64,000 nucleotides of DNA from Candidatus Electrothrix gigas (GCA_022766165.1 QYLO01000002.1:62001-126000); one strand, 5' to 3'; shown: positions 18,442 through 27,224, counted from the first letter of the stretch. Program-made: numbers and translations. Notes: a model not told the origin generated them from the letters alone.

Positions 18442-18493
18442 ACCCGTTACCCCCAAGTTTGCCCTGCTCCGAAAGGGGTAGGGTTCTTTTTTT
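18442..18493 (+). terminator. Rho-independent terminator after dapB
   Basis: TTACCCC (with an outer ACCC) pairs with GGGGTA-GGGT across a loop of about 20 bases, followed by C and seven Ts. It lies directly between dapB and folK, so folK probably has its own promoter or depends on read-through. Confidence 0.65.
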
Positions 18494-18505
18494 ATCAACC
18501 TGCTC

Positions 18506-19033
18506 ATGAACAGCAATTCGTTTGTCCATACCGCCTACATTGGCCTTGGCTCCAATCTTGGTAATTCCCGTAGCCTCTTGCGAGATGCTTGGAAATCCCT
18601 TGAACAACATCCTGATATTAAGGCGCAGGTCCTTTCTTCTCCTTATCGCACCCAGCCCGTGGGTATGGAAAGCGAGCATTGGTTTATTAATGCGGTGGGG
18701 CAACTTACTACCACTCTTTCCCCGGAGGCTCTCCTTGACCTTCTCCTGAAAACAGAGCAACAGTTCGGCAGAGTACGCCATCCCGAGCTGGCAGGGTATC
18801 AGGACAGAACCCTTGATCTTGACCTCCTTCTCTATGATGACATGACCATACATACATACAGACTTACGCTGCCTCATCCGGCAATGCATGAACGGCTTTT
18901 TGTCCTGGTTCCCTTGGCAGAGATTGGAGGACAGCTCATGCATCCTTTGTTCAGAAAAACTGTTGCAGAGCTTTTAGAGGAGCAACAGGCGGGCAGAGAA
19001 AAAATACAAGGGATTGAGCAGGTATGTTGGTGA
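18506..19033 (+). CDS. folK: 2-amino-4-hydroxy-6-hydroxymethyldihydropteridine pyrophosphokinase
   Basis: 175 residues, normal for the family. GLGSNLGNS near the N-terminus and the HPPK signature QDRTLDLDLLLYDD (about 100-113) are present, followed by LTLPHPAMHERLFVLVPLAEI. It pyrophosphorylates the pterin in folate synthesis. No ribosome binding site is evident before the ATG, which lies only 13 bases after a terminator T-run. Confidence 0.95.
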   Translation: MNSNSFVHTAYIGLGSNLGNSRSLLRDAWKSLEQHPDIKAQVLSSPYRTQPVGMESEHWFINAVGQLTTTLSPEALLDLLLKTEQQFGRVRHPELAGYQDRTLDLDLLLYDDMTIHTYRLTLPHPAMHERLFVLVPLAEIGGQLMHPLFRKTVAELLEEQQAGREKIQGIEQVCW

Positions 19034-19048
19034 GATACAACAATGTTG

Positions 19049-19078
19049 AAAAAGGTTTTAGGCAGCGCCTTTTTTTCT
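19049..19078 (+). terminator. Terminator after folK, overlapping the pilZ 3' end
   Basis: AAAAAGG pairs with CCTTTTT across a 12-base loop that itself contains an inner AGGC/GCCT, then a T-run. The hairpin overlaps the last codons of the convergent PilZ gene. Confidence 0.6.
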
Positions 19079-19837
19079 TGCCTGATCGTAATGAACCTGG
19101 AAAGAGTTACATAAGATCAGATCGCCTTCAAGTTCCAGGTTCATATTATTGACAAATTCAGTCCCTAGTACAAAAGGATCGTCTGATTCATAGAGCAAAA
19201 TAGCTTGCAGCTGACAAAAGTCATCCAGTTTCATTGAGGTAAATTCAAGGGCAAGACCGTGGTTGCTGCCTCTGATAACCGAGCAGGTTGCGTGGACCTC
19301 AAGTGCTGTATCAAACTCGGCTTGATTGAGGCAGATAGTACAAATATCCCCGGACTGGTGTTGGAAATCCCCCTTGATATAGAGCCCGCCAAGGCTGATA
19401 TTCTCAACAGGATTCCTGTAATATCGACGGGAGCCAAAATCAATCTCTGCCTCTAAGTAGCTGTGCAGCCGGGTAAACTGACGTTTATTTTTCCCACCCA
19501 GAGCAACGAGAAGTTGTTGAATATTTTGCACCAGGAGCTGCTGAATATTTTCAGCTGTTATATTCTCCTGTTGCGGAATTTTTAGAGGAGGGATAATTCG
19601 TTTTAGTTTGACTGAACCTGCCTGTGCTTTTTTTTGCTGATCATCAAGAGCTTTTTTTTCTTTCCAGGCCAAACCGCTTCGTTGTAGTGCAGTAATCTCC
19701 TGCTTCAGTTTCTTGTTTTCTTTTTCCGCATTTTCAATACGTACCTTTTGCCAGTCAATAAATTTTAACAAGACATCAACAAACGGAGTGCGTTCGTCTT
19801 CCGGAATCGGGCAAAGTATACCGTTGTTTGTATCCAT
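19058..19837 (-). CDS. PilZ-domain protein with coiled coil (probable c-di-GMP receptor)
   Basis: About 259 residues from the ATG at 19837 (MDTNNGILCP); an upstream ATG at 19891 is possible. Residues about 30-60 are a charged coiled coil (ENAEKENKKLKQEITAL). The C-terminal half is a PilZ domain with RQFTR (the RxxxR c-di-GMP-binding motif) and NISLGG (the [D/N]xSxxG motif) in correct order. It probably couples c-di-GMP levels to motility, adhesion or envelope functions. A probable GEMM riboswitch lies 5 kb away, so c-di-GMP signalling occurs twice here. Confidence 0.8.
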   Translation of the reverse strand: MDTNNGILCPIPEDERTPFVDVLLKFIDWQKVRIENAEKENKKLKQEITALQRSGLAWKEKKALDDQQKKAQAGSVKLKRIIPPLKIPQQENITAENIQQLLVQNIQQLLVALGGKNKRQFTRLHSYLEAEIDFGSRRYYRNPVENISLGGLYIKGDFQHQSGDICTICLNQAEFDTALEVHATCSVIRGSNHGLALEFTSMKLDDFCQLQAILLYESDDPFVLGTEFVNNMNLELEGDLILCNSFQVHYDQARKKGAA

Positions 19838-20045
19838 AGGCCCAAAATACGTTATTAGCGATGAGAAAAAATAGGTCACAGGAGTATGCACAAAACGACA
19901 GGAAGCTCCCGGACAACTCGCTCATACGGTATTCCGGTATTTGATTACGCGATTACGCTTCCTGCCCAACAATTTTACAGGTCAAATAAGACAACGTATC
20001 CTGTTTATTGAAAGAAAAAAAGGAAAAAAGAGGGGGAGTATCAGC

Positions 20046-20855
20046 TCAGACAAGGATAAGAGCAGATTTCAATGTTGATTCAGCATCAAATATGGCAATA
20101 CGAGTGAATTCCTCACCAGCTTTTGTGGTGTGAACACGTTGATAGCGGGGAATAGGATGTTCCTCAGTTGTTGTAAAAATATCTATAATGCTGACATGCC
20201 CCTCCTGGTAAGGAAAGAGTTTAAGGTACAGAGCTGATGACTTTGTTGGACAGTAAAAAATCTCTGTTGTCTTTGAAATAGTTCCCTTCTTATAAGGATT
20301 TTCAAACCAGTAGGTAAGAGAGCGTTGGCAGTGCGATTCAAAGTCTATGGTAATGGTAGCTGTGGGAAGCGGTTCATTATTTATTACGACATCCAGTTTT
20401 TTATCTGATGAGTCAGTTTCTTTTGTTAAGCGTAGGGAGGCAATAACTGTTGGGGCATCCATGTCAAGCAGCGAGGTTACACTGGTGATAAACTTGACAT
20501 GAGGGCCGCAGATAAAGTTTTCATCAACAACAAATTCACCTGACTGATCTGTCAGTGCTGTTATAGGGCGGGTCTCACCACTGGCCACTGAGTCAAGATC
20601 AAGTTGATGTCCCTGAAACGTCACCTGTACTGCAACCCTAGCATGGGGGGGATGTATTCGGCCATAAACTAAAATATGCACCTGGTGCGAGTGGTGATGG
20701 CCACCCACTCTGACCATACTCACTGGCGCAACTATTGTATAGGACTCAGCTAAGGTGCCAATTCTTTTGGATCGCAACAGAGGTATTTTTGATAAGCAGG
20801 TGTGAAAAAACATCCCTATTTTTTTAAACAATTGTTTTTTTGTATCTAAGAGCAT
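20046..20855 (-). CDS. Hypothetical protein, probably beta-rich, unknown
   Basis: About 269 residues from the ATG at 20855, chosen because AGGAAGG lies 8 bases upstream; the frame is open further to 21005 without support. The N-terminus is basic and amphipathic, then come stretches typical of beta-sandwich or carboxypeptidase-regulatory-like domains (RVAVQVTFQGHQLDLDSVASG, TDQSGEFVVDENF). A histidine-rich motif GGHHHSHQVH lies near residue 50. No family recognised. It stands alone on the minus strand. Confidence 0.6.
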   Translation of the reverse strand: MLLDTKKQLFKKIGMFFHTCLSKIPLLRSKRIGTLAESYTIVAPVSMVRVGGHHHSHQVHILVYGRIHPPHARVAVQVTFQGHQLDLDSVASGETRPITALTDQSGEFVVDENFICGPHVKFITSVTSLLDMDAPTVIASLRLTKETDSSDKKLDVVINNEPLPTATITIDFESHCQRSLTYWFENPYKKGTISKTTEIFYCPTKSSALYLKLFPYQEGHVSIIDIFTTTEEHPIPRYQRVHTTKAGEEFTRIAIFDAESTLKSALILV

Positions 20856-21260
20856 AAAAACGCCTTCCTGCATCTTTTGTGATTTCACGATTTTTTCTTT
20901 ATGCTTTTTGTTTATACTGCCTACCCCTCTATGCTGGGGAGGGATAAAATGAAATTTTCCAGGCAGGGTTGCCCTGTTTATTATCATAGAAAATATATGA
21001 TACATGAAGGCGTAATGCTGCTGAAAAAATGGGTTTGAGCATTTTTTTTAGATGAGCGTGTCCTCAATATACAAATGAAGAGTTGCAAGCCGGTGTCATC
21101 TTCAGTTGAATAATGAGAGGTGCAACGTATAAAAAAATATACAGCAGCAGATCCGAGAAGTTCAGAAGAGTTGGTTGAGGCTCATCGTCAGGAGATGCAC
21201 TTTGATCAGGATTCCAGAGAAGATGACAAGAGACAAAGAGGGTACAAAACGAAATCGGCA
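20856..21260. other. Intergenic region between hypothetical gene and hemH
   Basis: About 405 bases with no recognisable gene. Short open frames exist on both strands but lack ribosome binding sites. It must contain the promoter of the downstream minus-strand hypothetical gene. Confidence 0.35.
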
Positions 21261-22274
21261 TTATTCTGAATCCAGAGTACGCAATGTACGGAATGTACGC
21301 AAAACCAAATTTCGCAACGCCTTGATAAAGAGCGGGTCATCGTTCAAGCCCTTGGTTGATTCCAGCCGCATACCCAAGGCAGCAGCCTGCTCTCTGTACA
21401 GCATGTCAATTTCATATAATGTTTCAATATGATCAGACACAAAGGCAAGAGGAACCATTAAAATATTTTTACACCCCTGTTTGGCCAGTTGCTCCAACAT
21501 ATCCGGCGTACTCGGTTCTAACCACTCCACCGGGCCACTCCGACTTTGAAAACAAAGCTTGCCCTTTATATTTATCTGTTGTTCAAGGGCAACAATGGTC
21601 TGTTGCAACTCCTCCACATAAGGATCTCCCAGATCAATAAATTTTTTTGGTAAACTATGCGCACTGTACACCAACTGCACAGACTCCACAGTTTTTTGCG
21701 CATCTTCTCCGAATAAACCCAAGCCCTCTTGGACACGAGCAGCCAAGGCATCAATATATGCCGGTTCAGCAGGCCAGGAACGAACCTCCTGGAGGGGTAC
21801 ATTAAAACCAAGTTTTTTGTTATGCTGTCGAAGATCAGCAAAAGAAGAGCCTGTGGTGGCTTGGCAGTAATGTGGGTACAGGGGGAGTGCAATCAGCTCG
21901 GTTACTCCAGCAGCAACCATTTCTTGGATAACCGTATCAGCAAAAGGAGGCCAATAGCGCATACAGGAACGCACGATAAACTGGCCATCATCAGCCAGGC
22001 TCTGTTCTAATGCGTATGCCTGTTCAGCGGTTATGCGGGTAAGTGGTGAACCACCGCCTATTTTCTGATAATTTTTCATGCTGCTCGGAGCGCGTTTACG
22101 GGCGATCAAAGCGGCAAGAGGTTTTTGGAGAAAGGCCGGACCAAGACGAATAATCTGTCTGTCCGAAAAAAGATTGTAAAGAAAAGGACGAACATCTTCT
22201 TGTTTTTCCGGCCCTCCCATATTCAACAGCAACACCCCTATTTTTTCCTCGATTTTTTTCTTCATCTGTTCCAT
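21261..22274 (-). CDS. hemH: Ferrochelatase
   Basis: 337 residues. Contains GVLLLNMGGPEKQEDVRPFLYNLF at the N-terminus, YSAHSLPKKFIDLGDPY with the metal-site His (about residue 185), and VPLAFVSDHIETLYEID with the catalytic His/Glu (about 270-285). It inserts iron into porphyrin (proto- or coproporphyrin), the last or near-last heme step. The extreme C-terminus reads RTFRTLRTLDSE, coded by short tandem repeats. Upstream is a 460-base gap with no gene. Confidence 0.95.
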   Translation of the reverse strand: MEQMKKKIEEKIGVLLLNMGGPEKQEDVRPFLYNLFSDRQIIRLGPAFLQKPLAALIARKRAPSSMKNYQKIGGGSPLTRITAEQAYALEQSLADDGQFIVRSCMRYWPPFADTVIQEMVAAGVTELIALPLYPHYCQATTGSSFADLRQHNKKLGFNVPLQEVRSWPAEPAYIDALAARVQEGLGLFGEDAQKTVESVQLVYSAHSLPKKFIDLGDPYVEELQQTIVALEQQINIKGKLCFQSRSGPVEWLEPSTPDMLEQLAKQGCKNILMVPLAFVSDHIETLYEIDMLYREQAAALGMRLESTKGLNDDPLFIKALRNLVLRTFRTLRTLDSE

Positions 22275-22735
22275 CCGTTTATTTTTTTGTTTTTTATGAA
22301 GTATACATTGAACATAAGGCTACACGCTCCAGAAAACTTTCGTCAAGTAAATGACGTTTTAGCTCTTGTCTATTCAAAGATCAATGCCTATAATAAAACT
22401 ATGATAAGGTTATATTTCACGATAAATACTCCAGTTTTCTTCTGGAAGCACAAAAGATCCCCCTCTTATTCTGCATTTTCTGCGGGTTTCACAGAACAAT
22501 TTCTTAATACGCCCAGGCTTACGCTCTGGCATTGAAGGGGTATAAAGGGAACACTGTGCTGTTCAGTGGATGATCTTTTTGGGTAAAAGTGGTACAGATA
22601 GTTTTTTATAACCTCCTTCCCTCTCCGCTGGGAAGGGACAACACGGTATAAAAGCTACACTATATACATAACACAGCGGTAATACAGCAATACAGCGACA
22701 GAGGGTCGCTGGCACTATTAAATTGTGGAGGATAT
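22275..22735. other. Divergent intergenic region with a conserved hairpin motif
   Basis: 461 bases between hemH (minus) and the HPF-like gene (plus). CCTTCCC...GGGAAGG at 22614-22636 forms a 7-base-pair hairpin, and the motif through GGTATAAAAG (to 22654) resembles 13846-13892. Short direct repeats (AATACAGC) follow. No coding sequence seen. Confidence 0.45.
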
Positions 22736-23275
22736 ATGGATCTAAAAGTTGAAGCCAGAAATCTTGACATGCGCAACGGCTGGCAGGAAAAAATAGAAGA
22801 AGAACGAGAAAAAATTATCCGCCATTATGCAAATTTGGTTCTTCATCTCCGTGTCACCATTGAAGCTACCCCAGGCTACAAAGAAGGAGGATATGAAATA
22901 AGCTTGGTTGCCTCTGTACCCAACGATACTGTTGTAGTGAAACGCTGGGGCGAAAAAGTACATCCCCTGTTGGTTGAAAGCTTTGACATTCTTGGCCTCC
23001 AGTTAAAGGAGATTGTTGAGAAAAAACAAAATCACAAGCATCAGGCTAGTCCTAAAACGCAGGGCGGCGTTCCTGGTGGTGATGCCTCCGGGACTGTCCA
23101 GCGCATGTTTTCCGAATATGGATTCATCATGACCCATGACAATCAAGAGGTCTTTTTTCATGCCAACGCCTTAAAAGATGTCTCTATGGACGACCTTGAA
23201 GAGGGAGCTGCTGTGAACCTTGCCATGGAAGATGGGATTAAAGGATTACAGGCCGTTTGGGTCAAAGCCGCCTGA
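22736..23275 (+). CDS. HPF/RaiA-like ribosome-associated domain fused to a cold-shock domain
   Basis: 179 residues. Residues 1-100 resemble the HPF/RaiA fold (KVEARNLDM, then KIIRHYANLVLHLRVTIEA), known from proteins that bind the 30S decoding region and hibernate ribosomes. A linker follows, and residues about 117-179 are a cold-shock-type domain (GTVQRMFSEYGFIMTHDNQEVFFH) that binds single-stranded nucleic acid. The first RNP-1-like stretch is altered from the usual KGFGFI to EYGFIM. A GTGGAGGATAT ribosome binding site precedes the ATG. A stress or translation-control role is likely. Confidence 0.8.
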   Translation: MDLKVEARNLDMRNGWQEKIEEEREKIIRHYANLVLHLRVTIEATPGYKEGGYEISLVASVPNDTVVVKRWGEKVHPLLVESFDILGLQLKEIVEKKQNHKHQASPKTQGGVPGGDASGTVQRMFSEYGFIMTHDNQEVFFHANALKDVSMDDLEEGAAVNLAMEDGIKGLQAVWVKAA

Positions 23276-23334
23276 TGACTGTCTCTGTAAATAATACGTT
23301 ACGATACAAAAAAATAGAAAAGGAGGTGTAAGGT

Positions 23335-23652
23335 ATGTTGAAATCAAAAGTACTTACAGCCGCTGTTTTTTCTCTCGGTTTGTTCCTGGGAGTGCAGACC
23401 AGTGCGCAGGCTATGGTCGGTGCCAAAGGCATTGCTTTCTGTACAAACGGGGAAGAAATCTGGATAGATGTTGGTCCGAATTTTTACGACCGGTGTGATG
23501 CGAAAACAGCCTTTGATAATAAGATATACTCGGTCTGTCAGTGTAAAGGGGGTTTATCGTTTTTTACCCGGAATTTTTATTCCCCACCACCACCAGCTCC
23601 AACTCAAGACAGTTGTCCCCTGTACCAAGGTACGCCGTATTGGAGTTATTGA
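23335..23652 (+). CDS. Small secreted Cys-containing protein, unknown
   Basis: 105 residues. A classical signal peptide ends in AQA at about residue 27. The mature part has five cysteines (FCTNG, DRCDAK, VCQCKG, SCPLY), which may form disulfides in the periplasm, and a PPPPAP run near the C-terminus. AAAGGAGGTG precedes the ATG, a near-perfect ribosome binding site that predicts high expression. A strong terminator follows, so this is probably a single-gene unit. Family not recognised. Confidence 0.7.
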   Translation: MLKSKVLTAAVFSLGLFLGVQTSAQAMVGAKGIAFCTNGEEIWIDVGPNFYDRCDAKTAFDNKIYSVCQCKGGLSFFTRNFYSPPPPAPTQDSCPLYQGTPYWSY

Positions 23653-23692
23653 GTTGAGCTAAAAAGAAAACGTGAAGATGTTGTTGTATGCG

Positions 23693-23728
23693 AGAACCCT
23701 ATCATATTTTTTTGGTAGGGTTCTTTTA
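23693..23728 (+). terminator. Rho-independent terminator
   Basis: AGAACCCTA (23693-23701) pairs perfectly with TAGGGTTCT (23716-23724) across a 14-base loop, followed by Ts. It closes the small secreted protein gene. Confidence 0.85.
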
Positions 23729-23769
23729 TGTCTAGCACATAGCGCATTGCAAAGAAGAGCAAAGAAGAT

Positions 23770-24699
23770 TTAATACCTCCTGCCAGTATATCCGCCCCCT
23801 CTAAGTTGTGATTGCACTACCTCAATTGGCGTGTAGTCAAGCGGAGCAACCCAACCCTTGATTCGGGCAGCTTGTAAGATCTTGTCCTTTGGTTGCAAGT
23901 CTCTGAGCGCTGCTGCAAGATGATCTGCGAGCTTTTGATCCGTAGCTGCGGTCTTTGCCAATGGGAAGCTGGGATACAGTTCTGTTGAGCAGACATAGGG
24001 AAAGCCAGGGTGATCTTTCTTTCTAAGGATCTTTATATCAGCCATGTCTATTTTTTTTGTCCTTACCATCCGCTCTAGGATGCTGGCCGGTACTGTGCCT
24101 GCATCAACCTTTCTACTCAGCACAGCGTAGACTACAGACTGAGGTTTATCAAAGAAGCGCAGAGTGTGCAGGAGGGAATACGGATCAATGCCCGCATTAC
24201 GGAACTCTTTTTCTGCCATCTGCCAACCGCCAAAGGACCAACGCTGTAAGGCACCGAATTTTTTTTGGTTAAGATCGTACAGTTTATTGATCTTATGATT
24301 ATCTGCTCTGGTAAAAAGTACTGCTCCAACGGAATCGGTATGACTCAGTTTCATGGTCAAGACTTCACTGGCACCGTATTCATTTTTTGCACTGATAAAC
24401 ATGGATGGATCAGCAGTAAAAAAATCTACTTCTCCCGCTTTGACAGCAGGCAGTATCTCTTTAAACTCTAATGGGAGAAAGGTGATTTTTCTGTCAAGCG
24501 TTTGTGTGAGATAGTTCTCGGTTGCCTGCCAACGTTTTTTGAATCCCAGTGGTCCTCTCCAGGAGAGGATGCCTATCTTGACTTCATCGTCTGTTACGGT
24601 GGCTGTGGTGGTTGTCCTGTCTGTCCTGTCCTGAGCAGCAAAACTTGGTTCGATAATAGTAAGCAGTAGTGTGATAACTATCAAAATTTTTTTTGTCAT
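23770..24699 (-). CDS. PhnD-like phosphate/phosphonate-type substrate-binding protein
   Basis: 309 residues. A signal peptide (MTKKILIVITLLLTIIEPSFA) precedes a PBP-like fold: VKIGILSWRG, W-x-x-T-x-x-YL, VDFFTADPSMF, GAVLFTRADN, GWQMAEKEF and SVVYAVLSRKVDAGTVP are typical of the PhnD/PF12974 family. No permease or ATPase gene is nearby, so it may be a periplasmic sensor input or orphan binding protein rather than a transporter part. A probable GEMM riboswitch lies in its 5' leader, about 135 bases before the ATG, suggesting control by a cyclic dinucleotide. Confidence 0.85.
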   Translation of the reverse strand: MTKKILIVITLLLTIIEPSFAAQDRTDRTTTTATVTDDEVKIGILSWRGPLGFKKRWQATENYLTQTLDRKITFLPLEFKEILPAVKAGEVDFFTADPSMFISAKNEYGASEVLTMKLSHTDSVGAVLFTRADNHKINKLYDLNQKKFGALQRWSFGGWQMAEKEFRNAGIDPYSLLHTLRFFDKPQSVVYAVLSRKVDAGTVPASILERMVRTKKIDMADIKILRKKDHPGFPYVCSTELYPSFPLAKTAATDQKLADHLAAALRDLQPKDKILQAARIKGWVAPLDYTPIEVVQSQLRGGGYTGRRY

Positions 24700-24835
24700 G
24701 ACCCTCTCCCTTTTTATAAAAAAACTGTGAAAACAGTATATACTTTGTCTTTGACCACAGATTGAAAAATACGGGAGGAAGGTACTGATGGTGGATGGTG
24801 TTTTGCTTATGTAATGATTTGACTCATTATTTTAC

Positions 24836-24920
24836 TACTCTGGTAACCCGGCGGTCTCCCCCCGAGAGATCCGTGGCTTTCCGACACCGCCTCACGACGG
24901 CTGTGGCTTTATCAGACTTT
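24836..24920 (-). promoter_or_regulatory. c-di-GMP-I (GEMM-I) family riboswitch, probable
   Basis: Read on the minus strand: a short P1 (TCTG at 24916-24913 pairs with CAGA at 24842-24839), GATAAAGCC, a P2 stem capped by a GTGA (GNRA) tetraloop (CCGTC/GGCGG with a bulge and ACA/TGT), then GGAAAGCCACGG, a P3 stem (GATCTC/GGAGAC) and the hallmark 3' end GCCGGGTTACC. These elements and their order match the GEMM-I consensus. The GGAAAGCC junction resembles the cGAMP-responsive Geobacter subclass, but the base expected to contact the ligand cannot be assigned securely by eye. No intrinsic terminator is visible downstream, so the readout may be translational. Confidence 0.68.
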
Positions 24921-25204
24921 CCTTTTCCAAGAAAGCAGGGTGTTTGCTTGAACAGGCAAATCTACCCTTAGTTATATCATCGGATAGGATGGGTAAAAAA
25001 GTCAAGTTTATTCATAGAAACTGAGTCATTTTTTTACACCTTTTTCTTTGGAAGATTAAAAAGTTGAACCCTCTTTTTCAGAAAAAAGAGCAGATTTTTC
25101 TTAAATCTTTGTAGAACATCATGTTGGGCAGTGTATTCACTGTCACAATATAGCGAGATTATTTTTTATACACAATGGAAAGTGAGTATAAATTACTCAA
25201 TCGG
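24921..25204. other. AT-rich intergenic region
   Basis: No gene seen. CTCTTTTT/AAAAAAGAG at about 25071-25090 could form a weak hairpin, and CAGTG-TATT-CACTG at 25130-25143 is an inverted repeat that could be a protein-binding site. The riboswitch transcript promoter should lie near 24925-25000 on the minus strand. Confidence 0.35.
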
Positions 25205-25275
25205 ATATTTCAGAAAGTATTTCAGAAAGGACGGGCAACCCTTGTGATCTTGTGATCGCCCTTCTTGTTGTGCGA
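25205..25275 (-). terminator. Possible terminator after cmk
   Basis: On the minus strand GGGCGA pairs with TTGCCC across a loop of about 18 bases, followed by a T-containing stretch rather than a clean run. ATTTCAGAAAGT is directly repeated at 25206-25229. Confidence 0.35.
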
Positions 25276-25291
25276 GGGAAAAGGAAGGAGT

Positions 25292-26005
25292 TTAGCTGCC
25301 CAAGACAACCTCCAACATCCGGGCTACCACCTCATCTGCGTTTAGTGAGGAGGAATCAATCAGCAGCGCATCCTGAGCCATGACCAGCGGGGCAATGGTG
25401 CGTTCCTTATCATTTTGGTCACGTTCAATGATCTGGGCCAAGGTTTCTTGCTCATCCACCTCTTGTCCCTGATTCCGCAGTTGATCCACCCTACGGCGAC
25501 ATCGCTCTTCCGGGGAAGCATCCAGATAGAATTTCCAGGTCGCATCAGGAAAAACAACCGTACCCGTATCTCTGCCCTCAGCAACAACGCCTCCTGCTTT
25601 GCCCATTTCCTGTTGCATGGTGGTCAGACAGGCCCGAACCGCTGGAACAGCCGAAACCTTGGAGGCGGCCATACTCATCTCCGGGCTACGGATGGCCGTG
25701 CTGATATCCTCATCTTGTAACAGTACTTGCACGTTATCATTTTTCTGATTCGAGGGGAGCAAACAAAGGTCAAGTTGCTTCAAAAGTATAAGCAACGCCT
25801 CCTGTTGTTCAGGGTTTGCTGGGTTGATTCCAGCCTGCTTGCAGGCATAGGCCACAGCCCGATACATGGCCCCGGTGTCCAGATAGGTGAAGCCCAGCTT
25901 GGACGCCACCCTCCGGCTGACTGTGGATTTGCCCACCCCGGAAGGGCCGTCAATGGTCACGACCCGTAATTTTTCTGCGTTGGTGGTTGTATCCTGTTCA
26001 GACAT
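25292..26005 (-). CDS. cmk: Cytidylate kinase
   Basis: 237 residues. P-loop GPSGVGKSTVSRRVA (about 20-34), YLDTGAMYRA, AEGRDTGTVVFPDA and the lid RCRRRVDQL are all family signatures. It phosphorylates CMP and dCMP. The start overlaps hisC by 8 bases, so the two are translationally coupled (hisC-cmk order on the minus strand). Confidence 0.96.
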   Translation of the reverse strand: MSEQDTTTNAEKLRVVTIDGPSGVGKSTVSRRVASKLGFTYLDTGAMYRAVAYACKQAGINPANPEQQEALLILLKQLDLCLLPSNQKNDNVQVLLQDEDISTAIRSPEMSMAASKVSAVPAVRACLTTMQQEMGKAGGVVAEGRDTGTVVFPDATWKFYLDASPEERCRRRVDQLRNQGQEVDEQETLAQIIERDQNDKERTIAPLVMAQDALLIDSSSLNADEVVARMLEVVLGS

Positions 26006-27110
26006 AGTTCAACTCCTTGAGACAATCCTGCAATGCCTTGACAAAGCGTTGGTTCTCCGCCTCGGCGCCAATGGTGATGCGGATAAAATTGGGATAGCCG
26101 TAGGCCTTCATGGAGCGGACAATCACACCCTTGTAGAGCATGGCATTGTAGAGGGCCGTGGCATCGCCCTGCACATCAATGAGAAAGAAGTTGGTGCAGG
26201 AGGGGTAGGGTTTGCAACCCAAAGCCCGGACTTGTTCCGAGAGCCATTCCCGACCCGCTGCGGTGCCGTTGATGGTCTTTTCATAATGCTCGCTGTCGCT
26301 CAGAGCGGCCAGGGCACCTGCCTGGGCAGGCAGGTTGATGTTAAAGGGCTGGCGGACCCGGTGGAGCAGGGAGGCAATCTCCGCATGCATGATACCGAAG
26401 CCCACCCGCAGGCCGGAAAGACCGAATGCCTTGGAAAAGGTACGCAGGGCCACTACTGCCGGGATGCCCTCGGGGTTTTGGATCAGGGAGAGGACATCAA
26501 TGCGTTGCTCTGGCTCGACAAAATCAATGTATGCCTCATCCAGCACCACGATCAGGTCTTCGGGGAGCTTGCCGAGGAATGCGGCAAAGTCTTCCTTGCT
26601 GACCAAGGTGGCGCAGGGGTTATTGGGGTTGTCCAGAAAGATGAGCTTAGTGCGCTCGGTTACAGCTGCTGCAATGGCCTCCAGATCGTGCTGCATCTCC
26701 TTGAGCGGGATCACCACGTTGGTGCCGCCTCGGACCTGCACGAATTTTTGGTACATGAGAAAGGAGGGATGGCTGGTAATGACCTCGTCGGCGGCGCAGA
26801 CAAATGCCTTGACCAGGAATTCAATCACCTCGTTCGACCCGTTGCCGAACACGATCTCCTCCGGGACCGCACCGGTCCAGTCGGCCAGGGCCTGGGTGAG
26901 GTGATAGCTGGAGCCGTCCGGGTAGCGGTGCAGATTGCTCAGAGCTTCCTGGGACGCTACCACGGCCTTTGGAGATGGTCCCCAGGGGTTTTCGTTGGAG
27001 GCCAGTTTGATGGAGTCGCTGATGCCGTATTCCCGTTCCAGTTCTTCCAGGGGTTTGCCTGGGGGATAGGGGATGATGTCGGCTATGTTTTTTGGGATGT
27101 TGAGTTTCAT
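25998..27110 (-). CDS. hisC: Histidinol-phosphate aminotransferase
   Basis: 370 residues. IPYPPGKPLEELEREYG near the N-terminus, KLASNENPWGPSPKA, FGNGSNEVI, LDNPNNPC, the PLP region VVLDEAYIDF, and the Schiff-base Lys in RTFSKAFGLSGLRVGFG (about residue 228) are all present. It uses PLP to make histidinol phosphate; related enzymes also act on aromatic amino acids. Coupled to cmk. The antisense strand is open for 466 codons here, which reflects codon usage and not a gene. Confidence 0.95.
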   Translation of the reverse strand: MKLNIPKNIADIIPYPPGKPLEELEREYGISDSIKLASNENPWGPSPKAVVASQEALSNLHRYPDGSSYHLTQALADWTGAVPEEIVFGNGSNEVIEFLVKAFVCAADEVITSHPSFLMYQKFVQVRGGTNVVIPLKEMQHDLEAIAAAVTERTKLIFLDNPNNPCATLVSKEDFAAFLGKLPEDLIVVLDEAYIDFVEPEQRIDVLSLIQNPEGIPAVVALRTFSKAFGLSGLRVGFGIMHAEIASLLHRVRQPFNINLPAQAGALAALSDSEHYEKTINGTAAGREWLSEQVRALGCKPYPSCTNFFLIDVQGDATALYNAMLYKGVIVRSMKAYGYPNFIRITIGAEAENQRFVKALQDCLKELNYV

Positions 27111-27224
27111 TATAGAGTGGCAAGAGCCATATTTAAGTATTTTTTTTCCAACCGGAGCGGACGGAAGAAGTCGTTGAAAGAAATAATTCTAAAATTTACA
27201 AAAAGGGGTGCGGAATGTCGGCCC

